Below are positions 26,638-35,645 of a DNA stretch of 64,000 nt, piece by piece. The DNA comes from JAKFWF01 sp963732635 (lineage in GTDB: Bacteria; Pseudomonadota; Alphaproteobacteria; Rhizobiales; Hyphomicrobiaceae): the NCBI GenBank assembly GCA_963732635.1, contig CAVTAL010000012.1:1-64000 (forward strand). Reading direction: 5' to 3'. The number at the start of each line of letters is the position of its first letter. The stretch's first letter is position 1. Both the position numbers and the translations under genes were made by a program. Below the pieces are notes generated by a model, which saw nothing but the letters and a program-made list of their open reading frames with translations, ran no database searches and was not told the origin of the DNA.

Positions 26638-27374
26638 GTTTCGAGCGCCCTCATTGGTGCGCGGGATGGATATGACTGCTTCGGCTTGTCGGCCGTGGGG
26701 AGGTTTGAGGGTGTTGTGGCGGCGGCCAGCTAAACAGTGGCTAACCGCGCCATTCACCAGCCGTTCACGCGGCGGCGGCGCATGCGGTCGTGTGCCGGAA
26801 GCAGCCCATCGCCGTCGCCTCGGGGAGGGAGGTGTGGCGGAGCGGCGAACGATGATTTGCTTCCGGCAGCTCGTATCCCGGCGCCGTCGCATCGGCTGAC
26901 GATGTCTGGCACCGGGATCGATGCCGGGCGTAAAGGAAGCGGGGGTTCCTCGGCGCCCGGTTTGGCGTCGCGCAAGCGCGCTTCGCCAACTGATTGTGTC
27001 GTGCTGGGACCGCTGTCATCGCGTAGCGGTCTCGCGGTTTCGAGTGCCGGTTTGGCGCTCTATTTGAGCTGCCGGCGTTGGAGCGATGCCGCGTGTGGCT
27101 TGCCCAACCTTCATCGTGCTTATTCGGTGATCAAGCACCTGCAATGTGGAGCGAATGTGGAACAACTGCGGCCCTTGTGGGACCACAAGAGCCTAGTTGA
27201 TCAACTCGGTTGTCGCGATGTTGCGAAGCGGTTCAGTTGAAGTGGTAGGTGAGGCCGGCGCGAAAGGTGTCGGTCGACATTGCTGATGACGCGTGCGGAT
27301 GACGCGAAATTCATGGGACGATCCTGACGCGGTAGGTGACAGGGTCGCAGGGTTGCACGCAGAAGGGTTTAGAA
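26638..27374. other. Long intergenic region, no intact gene
   Basis: About 740 bases. The plus strand has an open frame of 112 codons from ATG 26902 to 27240, but its composition (Ser/Gly/Arg, no motif) does not look coding and I leave it out. A porin C-terminal remnant is at 27233-27280 on the minus strand. The rest should hold the promoters of the HHH gene and the Nudix gene. Confidence 0.5.
27233..27280 (-). pseudogene. Remnant of an outer membrane barrel protein C-terminus
   Basis: The minus strand reads MSTDTFRAGLTYHFN followed by TGA. This is the closing beta strand of Omp25/Omp31-type proteins, which end in a fixed pattern (xxFRAGLxYxF) and usually an aromatic residue; here Asn follows the Phe. 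Upstream on the same strand the frame meets a stop within 50 bases and no other barrel strand is visible. It looks like the tail left after deletion of a second porin gene, 1.4 kb from the intact one. Confidence 0.5.
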
Positions 27375-28133
27375 GTGGTTAAAGTTACCGAGACACTAAC
27401 GGCGGCGCGCAAGGGGCGAAGAGTGCAGCGGATCGAACGCGGCGACGTGCGACGGGTGGCAGCGTGCCGATTGCAGGTTGGCAGTGGCGAGTGGGCCTAT
27501 GCACGCGCGCACAAACTTCAAATTGCGGCGGAGTTTGAACGCCAGCGCGAGATCAAGCCCGGTTACTTCAACGGCCCGATCCAGATCCTGCTCGATCATC
27601 GAATTGAGCACGACACGTTCGTCGGCGATTTCGCGACCTCCGATTTCGCGAGCTTCGTCTATTGGCGCGCCCAAGGGCTGATCGACGATAGCGTGCGCGA
27701 CTGCTTCGGCTGCGCCGTCGTGCGCTCGCGCGAAGGCCACGTTTTGCTCGGCGTGCAGGCCGGCGGCAACCTCAATGCCGGCCGCGCCTATTGCCCGAGC
27801 GGCTTCATCGATCCGGCCGACGTTCGCGCCGACGGGACGATCGACATCGACGGCAGCATCGCCCGCGAGATCGGCGAGGAAACCGGTCTCGATCTCGGCG
27901 CATTGACGCGCGTGGCCGGCTACATTCTGGTTGCGGCCGAGGCCTCGATTGCAATCGGCGTCGAATATCGTTCGCCCCTGGCGGCCGACGAATTGCGGTC
28001 GGTAGTGGTGGCCAACATTGCCCGCCAAACCGATCCTGAACTTGCCGGTGTGCTGCTGGTCGCATCGCCGGCCGACCTCGACGGGATTGCGACCACCGCC
28101 CATATCCCGCCGCTGCTGCGGGCGCTATTGTGA
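27375..28133 (+). CDS. Nudix hydrolase family protein
   Basis: About 252 residues. The Nudix box is in the C-terminal half: GSIAREIGEETGLDLG gives the REUXEEXGU core, with metal-binding glutamates, preceded by GRAYCPSGFIDPADV. The N-terminal 100 residues (GEWAYARAHKLQIAAEFERQ) are not a domain I know. Nudix enzymes cleave nucleoside diphosphates linked to another group; the substrate is unknown. The likely start is GTG 27375 with AGAAGGG upstream; a GTG at 27336 would add 13 residues. The nucleotide-sugar dehydrogenase follows after 22 bases, so a sugar-nucleotide substrate is conceivable. Confidence 0.82.
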   Translation: MVKVTETLTAARKGRRVQRIERGDVRRVAACRLQVGSGEWAYARAHKLQIAAEFERQREIKPGYFNGPIQILLDHRIEHDTFVGDFATSDFASFVYWRAQGLIDDSVRDCFGCAVVRSREGHVLLGVQAGGNLNAGRAYCPSGFIDPADVRADGTIDIDGSIAREIGEETGLDLGALTRVAGYILVAAEASIAIGVEYRSPLAADELRSVVVANIARQTDPELAGVLLVASPADLDGIATTAHIPPLLRALL

Positions 28134-28155
28134 TCGACTGATTGCGAAAGGACAT

Positions 28156-29514
28156 ATGATGACGGATCGCCCAGGCGAACACGGCAACGCGGCGGACGTC
28201 GCTTTGGCGCGGATTGAGGCGCGTCAGGCGGTCGCCGGTGTTATCGGGCTCGGCTATGTCGGGCTGCCGCTGGCGGCCGCCATTGCCCGGATCGGCCTGA
28301 AGACGATCGGCTTCGATATCGATGCGACGAAGCCACGTCTGCTCAATGCCGGTACGTCCTACATCGACGCGGTCAAGAGCGCCGACCTGGCTTTGCTTGT
28401 CGGTGAAGGCCGATTTGTCGCGACGAGCGACATGGCGATGCTCGCCCAATGCGACGTGATCGTGATCTGCGTGCCGACACCGCTGACCCGTCACCGTGAA
28501 CCGGACATGAGCTATATCGAGGCGACGTGCGCGACCATTGCGCGGTACCTGCGCGCCGGACAGCTAGTGGTGCTGGAATCTACAACCTATCCCGGTACCA
28601 CCGACGAACTGGTGCGGCCAATCCTGGAGGTAGGCGGCCTCAAATCCGGCCGCGATTTCTTCCTCGGCTTTTCGCCGGAGCGCGAGGATCCCGGCAATCG
28701 CGACTTCGAGACGGTCACCATTCCGAAGGTCGTGGCCGGCGACGGCGCGGACGCGCTGCGGCTGATGACGGCTTTCTACGGGGCAGTGGTAAAGCGTGTG
28801 GTGCCGGTGTCGTCGCCAGCGACCGCGGAGGCGGTAAAGATCACAGAGAACATCTTCCGGGCAGTGAACATCGCGCTCGTCAACGAATTGAAGGTCGTCT
28901 ACGACGCCATGGGCATCGACGTGTGGGAGGTGATCGAGGCAGCCAAGACCAAGCCGTTCGGCTATATGCCGTTCTATCCCGGTCCCGGTCTCGGTGGTCA
29001 TTGCATCCCGATCGATCCGTTCTACCTGACATGGAAGTCGCGCGAGTTCGACACGCCGACCCGCTTTATTGAACTTGCCGGTGAGATCAACACGGCGATG
29101 CCGCGTTATGTGGTCGGGCGGTTGGAAGAAGCACTTGATCGGCACTCCGGCATTTCGCTTGGCCGTGCGCGCATCTTGATGATCGGCCTCGCCTACAAGA
29201 AGAACGTCTCGGACATCCGCGAGAGCCCGTCGTTCAAGCTGATGGAGTTGATAGAGAAGCGCGGCGGCAGGTGCGACTATCACGATCCGCATGTGGGCGA
29301 AATTCCGGCGACCCGTGAGCATGCCGAGTTCAAGGGACGGCAGTCGGCGGTGCTTTCATCGGCAACGGTCGCAGCCTACGACGCGATTCTGATTTCGACC
29401 GATCACGACGCAGTCGATTATGCGCTGCTCGCCGCCGATGCCCGCCTGATCATCGACACCCGCAACGTGTTTGCCAAGAAGGGGCTGACGAATGAGCGGG
29501 TGGTGAAGGCGTGA
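28156..29514 (+). CDS. UDP-N-acetylglucosamine 6-dehydrogenase-type nucleotide-sugar dehydrogenase (WbpA/TviB-like)
   Basis: A 452-residue UDP-glucose/GDP-mannose dehydrogenase family enzyme. IGLGYVGLPLA is the NAD site, VLESTTYPGTTDE and FSPEREDPGN follow, and the catalytic Cys is in GPGLGGHCIPIDPFYL. The HCIPIDP form, rather than the SCFPKD of Ugd, marks the UDP-GlcNAc/GalNAc 6-dehydrogenase branch (WbpA, WbpO, TviB), which makes UDP-N-acetylhexosaminuronate for O-antigen or capsule. AAAGGA precedes ATG 28156. It may be expressed with the Nudix gene upstream. No aminotransferase or acetyltransferase of that pathway is near. Confidence 0.9.
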   Translation: MMTDRPGEHGNAADVALARIEARQAVAGVIGLGYVGLPLAAAIARIGLKTIGFDIDATKPRLLNAGTSYIDAVKSADLALLVGEGRFVATSDMAMLAQCDVIVICVPTPLTRHREPDMSYIEATCATIARYLRAGQLVVLESTTYPGTTDELVRPILEVGGLKSGRDFFLGFSPEREDPGNRDFETVTIPKVVAGDGADALRLMTAFYGAVVKRVVPVSSPATAEAVKITENIFRAVNIALVNELKVVYDAMGIDVWEVIEAAKTKPFGYMPFYPGPGLGGHCIPIDPFYLTWKSREFDTPTRFIELAGEINTAMPRYVVGRLEEALDRHSGISLGRARILMIGLAYKKNVSDIRESPSFKLMELIEKRGGRCDYHDPHVGEIPATREHAEFKGRQSAVLSSATVAAYDAILISTDHDAVDYALLAADARLIIDTRNVFAKKGLTNERVVKA

Positions 29515-29523
29515 TGCGCGATC

Positions 29524-30234
<711 letters not shown>

Positions 30235-30236
30235 CC

Positions 30237-31531
30237 CTACTCGTAGCGCAGCGCTTCGACTGGATCGAGCCGAGACGCGCGCCAGGAGGGATAGAGCGTC
30301 GCAATCAGCGTCAGCACCAGCGCGAACACGACGATGCCGGCGGTCTCGCGCGGATTGATGTCGGCTGGCAGGCGCGTGAGGTAGTAGACCGTCGGGTCCA
30401 TCAGCGTCTTGCCCGTTACCCATTGCACGAACTGGCGGATGGCCTCGATGTTCCAGCAGAACACAATGCCGAGGATCAGGCCGGCGAAGGTGCCGACGAC
30501 GCCGATCGAGGCACCGGTGATCAGGAAGATGCGCATGATCGCGCCTTTGGTTGCGCCCATGGTGCGGAGTATGGCGATATCGCGGCCTTTGTCCTTCACC
30601 AGCATCATCATGCCGGAAACGATGTTGAGGGCGGCCACCAGGATGATCAGCGACAGGATGATGAACATCACCGTTCGCTCGACTTCGAGCACGGTGAAGA
30701 ACGTCGAATTGCGCTGCCTCCAGTTGGTGATGACGAGGTCCGTCCCGCCGATTTTCTCGATCTCAGTGGCATAGCTGTCGACCGCCTCGCGGTCGTCGAC
30801 GACGATCTCAAGCACGTCGACCTGATCGCCCTTGTTAAAGTATTTCTTGGCCTCGGCGAGCGGCATGAACATCATCGTCCGGTCGTATTCGGACATGCCC
30901 ATCTCGAACAGTGCTGAGATGCGGTAGACTTTGGAGCGTGGCGAGGTGCCGAACGGGGTCTGCGATCCACGCGGCGAGATCAAGGTGATGCTGTCGCCCA
31001 ACTTGACCCCGAGGGCGGACTGCGAGCCGATTGCCGACTGCGATGCCATCCTGGGCGTCGAAACCGTCGATCGTGCCCTGGAGAATGTTATTGGCAACCA
31101 GTGGCAGCGAGCGCATGCCTTCCTCGTCCATGCCGCGCACGAGGCCGCCGAGACCTGCGATGCTGGACGACACCAGCACTTGCCCTTCGATCAGCGGCAC
31201 GGCGGTCTTGATGCCGGGAATGGTGCGGATTTTCGTTGCCAGTTCATCGTACTCATTGAACGGGCCGGCGCTGGCGATCTTGTAGACGACGAGATGGCCG
31301 TTCAGCCCTAGGATCTTTTCGAATAGCTGGTTGCGGAAGCCGTTCATGACAGCCATGACGATAATCAGCGTGGCGACGCCAAGCACGATGCCGACGAACG
31401 AGAACCCGGCGATCACCGAGATGAACCCCTCCTTGCGGCGAGCCCGAAGATAGCGCAGCGCCAGCAGCCACTCGAAAAACGAGAATGGCTGGGTGTCGAT
31501 GGAGTTCTGCAGTTGCTGTTGCGGTTGTCAT
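30237..31531 (-). pseudogene. lolC: Lipoprotein-releasing permease LolC/E, two apparent frameshifts
   Basis: About 431 codons when joined. The N-terminus starts MTTATATAEL at ATG 31531; near 31495-31505 the frame must change to continue as FSFFEWLLALRYLRARRKEG and FSFVGIVLGVATLIIV (TM1). A second change at 31014-31024 links GIAVGNRLA to ALGVKLGDSITLISPRG. After that the FtsX-like domain with three membrane helices and GWxASRLDPVEALRYE-type end is intact (YPSWRASRLDPVEALRYE). Most alphaproteobacteria have one LolC/E-type permease and it is essential, so both breaks are probably consensus errors. lolD follows two bases later and proS lies upstream past a palindromic repeat. Confidence 0.9.
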
Positions 31532-31551
31532 CCGGGCTCCAGTCTCAGAAC

Positions 31552-31655
31552 CGTAGGTTGGGTTAGGCCGCCCGATTGCGGCCGTAACCCAACATTCCGC
31601 GGGTGGTCATCGAAGTTGTTGGGTTACGGCGCAAGAGCGCCTAACCCAACCTACG
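31552..31655. repeat. 104-bp nested palindromic repeat between proS and lolC
   Basis: Outer arms CGTAGGTTGGGTTAGGC (31552-31568) and GCCTAACCCAACCTACG (31639-31655) are perfect. Inner arms GCCGTAACCCAACA (31581-31594) and TGTTGGGTTACGGC (31617-31630) are also perfect, so the RNA would fold into a long double stem. The right arm covers the proS stop codon. The GTAGGTTGGGTTA word is typical of short palindromic repeats scattered in many bacterial genomes. A related element is at 54101. Confidence 0.85.
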
Positions 31656-33018
31656 CCCTTCGTCGGTTCATCACGCCAAAATCCGCTGCGCCTTGATCTC
31701 CGGCGACGACCTTCGCCACAGCGGCATCCATCGGCATTGTTTCGCGGGCGCCGGTCTTGCGGTTCTTGATTTCGGCTTCGCCGGCCTTGACGCCCTTCGG
31801 CCCGACGATGATCTGATAGGGCAGGCCGATCAGGTCCATGGTCGCGAATTTGCCGCCGGCGCGCTCGTCGGTATCATCCAGCAGCACGTCGATGCCGGCC
31901 GATTCGAGCTGCTTGTAAATGCCGTTCGCCGCCGCATCCGTATCCTTGTCGCCGGCTTTCAAATTGATCAGGCCGACCTCGAACGGCGCCACCGGCACCG
32001 GCCAGACGATGCCGTTGTCGTCGTGGCAGGCTTCGATGATGGCACCGGCAAGGCGCGACACGCCGACGCCGTAGGAGCCCATCTGCACGGTGATCATCTG
32101 GCCATCCGGTCCCTGGATCTTGCAGCCCATCGGCTCGGAGTATTTGGTGCCGAAGAAGAAAATATGGCCGACCTCGATGCCGCGCGCCGAAACCTGTTTC
32201 TCCTTCGGCACTTCGGCGTCGAATTTCGCCGCATCGTGCTTCTCGTCGGTCGCCGCGTACATCGACGTCCAGCGCTTGACGATCGGCGACAGATCACCGT
32301 CGAAATCGATGTCGATCGGCGGCGGGGCACCCTCGATCAGGTCCTTGTGGCAGTACACTTGGCTCTCACCGGTGTCGGCCAGGATGATGAATTCGTGGCT
32401 CATGTCGCCTCCAATGGGGCCGCTATCGGCCGCCATGGGGATGGCTTTGAGCCCCATGCGCGCGAAGGTGCGCAGGTAGGCGGTGAACATCTTGTTGTAG
32501 GACAGGCGTCCGGCTTCGGCGGTGAGGTCGAACGAATAGGCGTCCTTCATCAGGAACTCGCGACCGCGCATGACGCCGAAGCGCGGGCGCACCTCGTCGC
32601 GGAACTTCCACTGGATGTGGTAGAGGTTGCGCGGCATGTCCTTGTAACTTTTGATGCCATCGCGAAAAATGGCGGTGATCAACTCCTCGTTGGTCGGCCC
32701 GTACAGCATCTCGCGGTCGTGCCGGTCGGAAATGCGCAGCATTTCCTTGCCGTAGGCCTCGTAGCGGCCGGACTGGCGCCACAGATCGGCGGACTGGATG
32801 GTCGGCATCAGCACTTCGATGGCACCGGTGCGGTTCTGCTCCTCGCGCACGATGCGGTCGATCTTCATCAGCACCTTGTATCCGAGCGGCAGCCACGAAT
32901 AGATGCCGGCTGAGGCTTGCCGCACCATGCCGGTGCGCAGCATCAGTTGGTGCGACACGATTTCTGCTTCCTTCGGCGTTTCGCGAAGGACTGGCAGAAA
33001 ATAGCGGGAAAGGCGCAT
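31651..33018 (-). CDS. proS: Prolyl-tRNA synthetase
   Basis: A 455-residue class II synthetase of the short alphaproteobacterial type, without the editing (INS) domain. Motif 2 is in KFRDEVRPRFGVMRGREF and motif 3 in MGSYGVGVSRLAGAI; the C-terminal anticodon domain has DDTDERAGGKFATMDLIG. The last residues (MNRRRA) and the TAG are read from the arm of a palindromic repeat at 31639-31655, so the repeat set the present C-terminus. It probably heads a proS-lolC-lolD transcript. It is divergent from murA. Confidence 0.96.
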   Translation of the reverse strand: MRLSRYFLPVLRETPKEAEIVSHQLMLRTGMVRQASAGIYSWLPLGYKVLMKIDRIVREEQNRTGAIEVLMPTIQSADLWRQSGRYEAYGKEMLRISDRHDREMLYGPTNEELITAIFRDGIKSYKDMPRNLYHIQWKFRDEVRPRFGVMRGREFLMKDAYSFDLTAEAGRLSYNKMFTAYLRTFARMGLKAIPMAADSGPIGGDMSHEFIILADTGESQVYCHKDLIEGAPPPIDIDFDGDLSPIVKRWTSMYAATDEKHDAAKFDAEVPKEKQVSARGIEVGHIFFFGTKYSEPMGCKIQGPDGQMITVQMGSYGVGVSRLAGAIIEACHDDNGIVWPVPVAPFEVGLINLKAGDKDTDAAANGIYKQLESAGIDVLLDDTDERAGGKFATMDLIGLPYQIIVGPKGVKAGEAEIKNRKTGARETMPMDAAVAKVVAGDQGAADFGVMNRRRA

Positions 33019-33225
33019 GGGTCGGAGTTCCGGTGGTTGGGTGCGCGTGATGCGACAAACAGGCGGCCAGCCGGGCGGCCACCCTGCGTGCCTTTACAAC
33101 CAGGGCAGATAACGGTTTCAAGGGGGCGAGGCAATCCCGCCAGGGTGCGCGGTGGCATTTCCCGTGTCATTGTCGGTGGAGAATCATTGCGATAAGTCGC
33201 AGGGGCAGAAGTAAGAGGGATCGAA

Positions 33226-34533
33226 ATGGCGGCTCCAGAGCGTAGCGGCGGCATCCAGTACATCGTCGAGGGCGGGCATCGCCTGTCGGGCAGCCTGGAG
33301 CCGGCCGGAAACAAGAACGCGGCATTGCCGATCATCGCGGCCGCGCTGTTGACCGACAAGCCCGTACGGCTCACCAACGTGCCGCGCATACGCGACACCG
33401 AGACGCTAGTCGAGCTCGTCCGTTCGGTCGGTGCCGAGGCGACCTGGACCGAGCGCAACACCCTCGATATCCACGCGAAACAGGTCCGCGCCGTCGATCT
33501 CGATCCGATCCTGTGCGCCAACATCCGTGCCTCGATCCTGCTCGCCGGGCCTTTGCTCGCCCGCTGTGGCAAGGTGGTGCTGCCGCCGCCCGGCGGCGAC
33601 GTGATCGGCCGCCGGCGTGTCGATACGCACTTCCTCGCCCTGCAGCAGTTGGGCGCCCGGGTCGACGCCGACAACAACTATCGCTTCGAGGCCGAAAAGC
33701 TGATCGGCGCCGACGTGTTCCTGGACGAGCCGAGCGTCACCGCGACTGAGAACGCGCTGATGGCGGCCGTCTTCGCCGAAGGCACCACGATTCTGCGCAA
33801 CGCCGCTTCCGAACCGCACGTCCAGGATCTGGCGCAGTTTCTGGTGGCACTCGGCAGCCGCATTGATGGCATCGGCACCAACACGATGACCGTGCTTGGT
33901 GGCTTGCCCCTCGGCAGCGCCACTCACCGCATCGGCCCAGATCATATCGAAGTCGGGTCGTTCATTGGGCTCGCAGCGGTGACGCGCTCGCCACTGCGCA
34001 TCATCCGTGCCGGCACCCAGCATTTGCGTTCTACGCTGATGGGCTTTGATCGGCTTGGCATCATTTGTCAGATCGACGGCGACGACCTGATCGTGCCCGG
34101 CAACCAGACCCGCAACATCCGCACCGACCTCGGCGGTCATATCCCGAAGCTTGAGGATCAGCCATGGCCGGCGTTTCCGGCCGACCTGATGTCGATCGCG
34201 ATCGTCACCGCGACGCAATGCGACGGCGTGATTTTGATGTTCGAGAAGATGTTCGAGAGCCGGATGTTCTTCACCGACAAGCTGATCGCCATGGGCGCGC
34301 GCATCGTGCTGTGCGACCCGCATCGCGCACTCGTCTCGGGGCCTGCCCGCTTGCGAGCCGGCCGCATGGAAAGCCCCGACATCCGCGCCGGCATGGCGAT
34401 GCTGCTCGCCGCCCTGTGTGCCAAAGGCACGAGTACCATAAACAATGCACAGCAAATCGAACGCGGCTACGAGCGCATAGACGAGCGGTTGAATGCGCTG
34501 GGCGCCAGGATCACGCGGGTGCCGGCGCGGTAA
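33226..34533 (+). CDS. murA: UDP-N-acetylglucosamine 1-carboxyvinyltransferase with Asp in place of catalytic Cys
   Basis: A 435-residue MurA/EPSP-type enzyme that adds enolpyruvate to UDP-GlcNAc, the first committed step of peptidoglycan. AGNKNAALPI carries the Lys/Asn pair, FPADLMSI the general-base Asp, and IERGYERIDERL the C-terminal Arg. The active loop reads PGGDVIGRRRVDTH: the position of E. coli Cys115 is Asp125 (codon 33598-33600). Cys-to-Asp in this loop is known in naturally fosfomycin-resistant MurA (Mycobacterium, Chlamydia). GAGGGA precedes ATG 33226. It may be the only MurA or a paralogue; the window cannot tell. Confidence 0.9.
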   Translation: MAAPERSGGIQYIVEGGHRLSGSLEPAGNKNAALPIIAAALLTDKPVRLTNVPRIRDTETLVELVRSVGAEATWTERNTLDIHAKQVRAVDLDPILCANIRASILLAGPLLARCGKVVLPPPGGDVIGRRRVDTHFLALQQLGARVDADNNYRFEAEKLIGADVFLDEPSVTATENALMAAVFAEGTTILRNAASEPHVQDLAQFLVALGSRIDGIGTNTMTVLGGLPLGSATHRIGPDHIEVGSFIGLAAVTRSPLRIIRAGTQHLRSTLMGFDRLGIICQIDGDDLIVPGNQTRNIRTDLGGHIPKLEDQPWPAFPADLMSIAIVTATQCDGVILMFEKMFESRMFFTDKLIAMGARIVLCDPHRALVSGPARLRAGRMESPDIRAGMAMLLAALCAKGTSTINNAQQIERGYERIDERLNALGARITRVPAR

Positions 34534-34566
34534 CGCTGCAGCCGGTACACCTCGTGCGCGCCACCA

Positions 34567-35115
34567 CTACCAGCCCGACATGCGGCTGATTTTGGTGCCT
34601 TCGAGGGTGAGGTTATACATCAGCCCCTTACCGTCGAAGATGAAGCCGACGACCGGGCTGGTGATGCGGTCGGTGTCGATCGAGCCACCAGCGCCAATCG
34701 TGATCAAGGCCACCGAGCCGTCGACGCCGACCTTCCAGCCGTCGGTGCGGCTGAACTTGGCAAGCGCCTCTTCGGTCATGAACAGGATGACGACGGATCG
34801 CGCCTGCGCGCCGAGTTGGAAGCCGATCGAGCCGGACACGATATTGTAATAGCCGGAGGTGCGGCCGCGAACGAGCAGCGCGCCCTCGCCGTACTCGGCG
34901 CCGATGCCGATGCCGGCCTTGATGACGGTCGGAAAAACCAGCACGCCGAAAGCGCGCCGGATCAGGTCACTTGATCCATGCACGCGGTGACGCAGACGTT
35001 CAAGGGTGGCGTCGACATTGCGAGCAGGCGACGCCGAAGCGGAGCCGGCGCCGAATGAGGCGATACCGGATGACAATGCGAGCGTGAGTGCGGAACGGCG
35101 CGAAATCGATTTCAT
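34567..35115 (-). CDS. SYLF/YSC84-domain lipid-binding protein, exported
   Basis: A 182-residue protein with a signal starting MKSISRRSALTLALSSG (twin Arg, Tat-like) and a SYLF/YSC84 domain: FGVLVFPTVIKAGIGIGAEY, then GRTSGYYNIVSGSIGFQLG, then LITIGAGGS. The family binds lipids, and bacterial members are periplasmic. GGGGA lies five bases before ATG 35115, chosen because earlier in-frame codons spoil the signal peptide. Convergent with murA, 33 bases between stops. Confidence 0.87.
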   Translation of the reverse strand: MKSISRRSALTLALSSGIASFGAGSASASPARNVDATLERLRHRVHGSSDLIRRAFGVLVFPTVIKAGIGIGAEYGEGALLVRGRTSGYYNIVSGSIGFQLGAQARSVVILFMTEEALAKFSRTDGWKVGVDGSVALITIGAGGSIDTDRITSPVVGFIFDGKGLMYNLTLEGTKISRMSGW

Positions 35116-35228
35116 GGGATCCCCAGTCGTCAGATTTGATCGGCCGGCGCGAGCCCCCGCTTCGCAAACCGAATTCGGCGGTAACTGCGTCGTGTGGCGA
35201 CATTCGGGCAAAACGTGGCGACCTTACG

Positions 35229-35510
35229 TCATGGCAACGCTTCGAGCGGCACGACGAAGGCGACGCCAGCACGGTCGCCGAGACGATGTTTCAGTAAGCA
35301 GTCGATTTCCGGCCCACCATCGATAGCGAGCAGGAAGCGACCGGTCAGGTAGATGCGGCGGTCGATTTTCAGCATGGCGCCGGACAGCGAGATGTCGGTC
35401 ACGGTACAGGCTGCATCTGGCCGGCAGATCATTTCAATATTTGCCGGCAAGTCAGCGTTGCATCGCACGATTTGGCGGCGTTCTGGGGTCGAGGAGGGGA
35501 CGCGTTGCAT
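35229..35510 (-). CDS. PilZ-domain protein
   Basis: A 93-residue single PilZ domain. RRQIVR near residue 9 and DISLSGA near residue 41 form the c-di-GMP-binding RxxxR and D/NxSxxG motifs. Such small proteins transmit c-di-GMP signals to motility, polysaccharide or cell-cycle targets; the target is unknown. ATG 35510 has AGGA about ten bases upstream. A palindrome 68 bases upstream (35578-35603) may be its operator. Confidence 0.88.
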   Translation of the reverse strand: MQRVPSSTPERRQIVRCNADLPANIEMICRPDAACTVTDISLSGAMLKIDRRIYLTGRFLLAIDGGPEIDCLLKHRLGDRAGVAFVVPLEALP

Positions 35511-35577
35511 GACGCATGTCCTGTAAAATGTGAGCCCCCCGCCCAAGCTCGATCATGCAGCAAGCGCGTATACAAAG

Positions 35578-35603
35578 TGCAAATGAATTCATTGCAATTT
35601 GCA
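35578..35603. promoter_or_regulatory. AT-rich palindromes upstream of the PilZ gene
   Basis: TGCAAAT (35578-35584) and ATTTGCA (35597-35603) flank the perfect 12-base palindrome AATGAATTCATT (35582-35593). It lies in an AT-rich patch between the hydrolase stop and the PilZ start and could be an operator. No regulator can be named. Confidence 0.35.
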
Positions 35604-35645
35604 GGAAACAGGCATTTGCGGTCGCATTGACCGATCACATCGGCG

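Noticed and set aside
26902..27240. 112-codon open frame on the plus strand
   Set aside because: Ser/Gly/Arg-rich without motif, no ribosome site, and its end runs over the porin remnant read from the other strand.
30237..31531. Programmed ribosomal frameshifting in lolC
   Set aside because: No slippery heptamer or downstream pseudoknot is evident at either break and the family is not known to use it.
31693..32913. Long open frame antisense to proS
   Set aside because: Antisense shadow of a complete synthetase.
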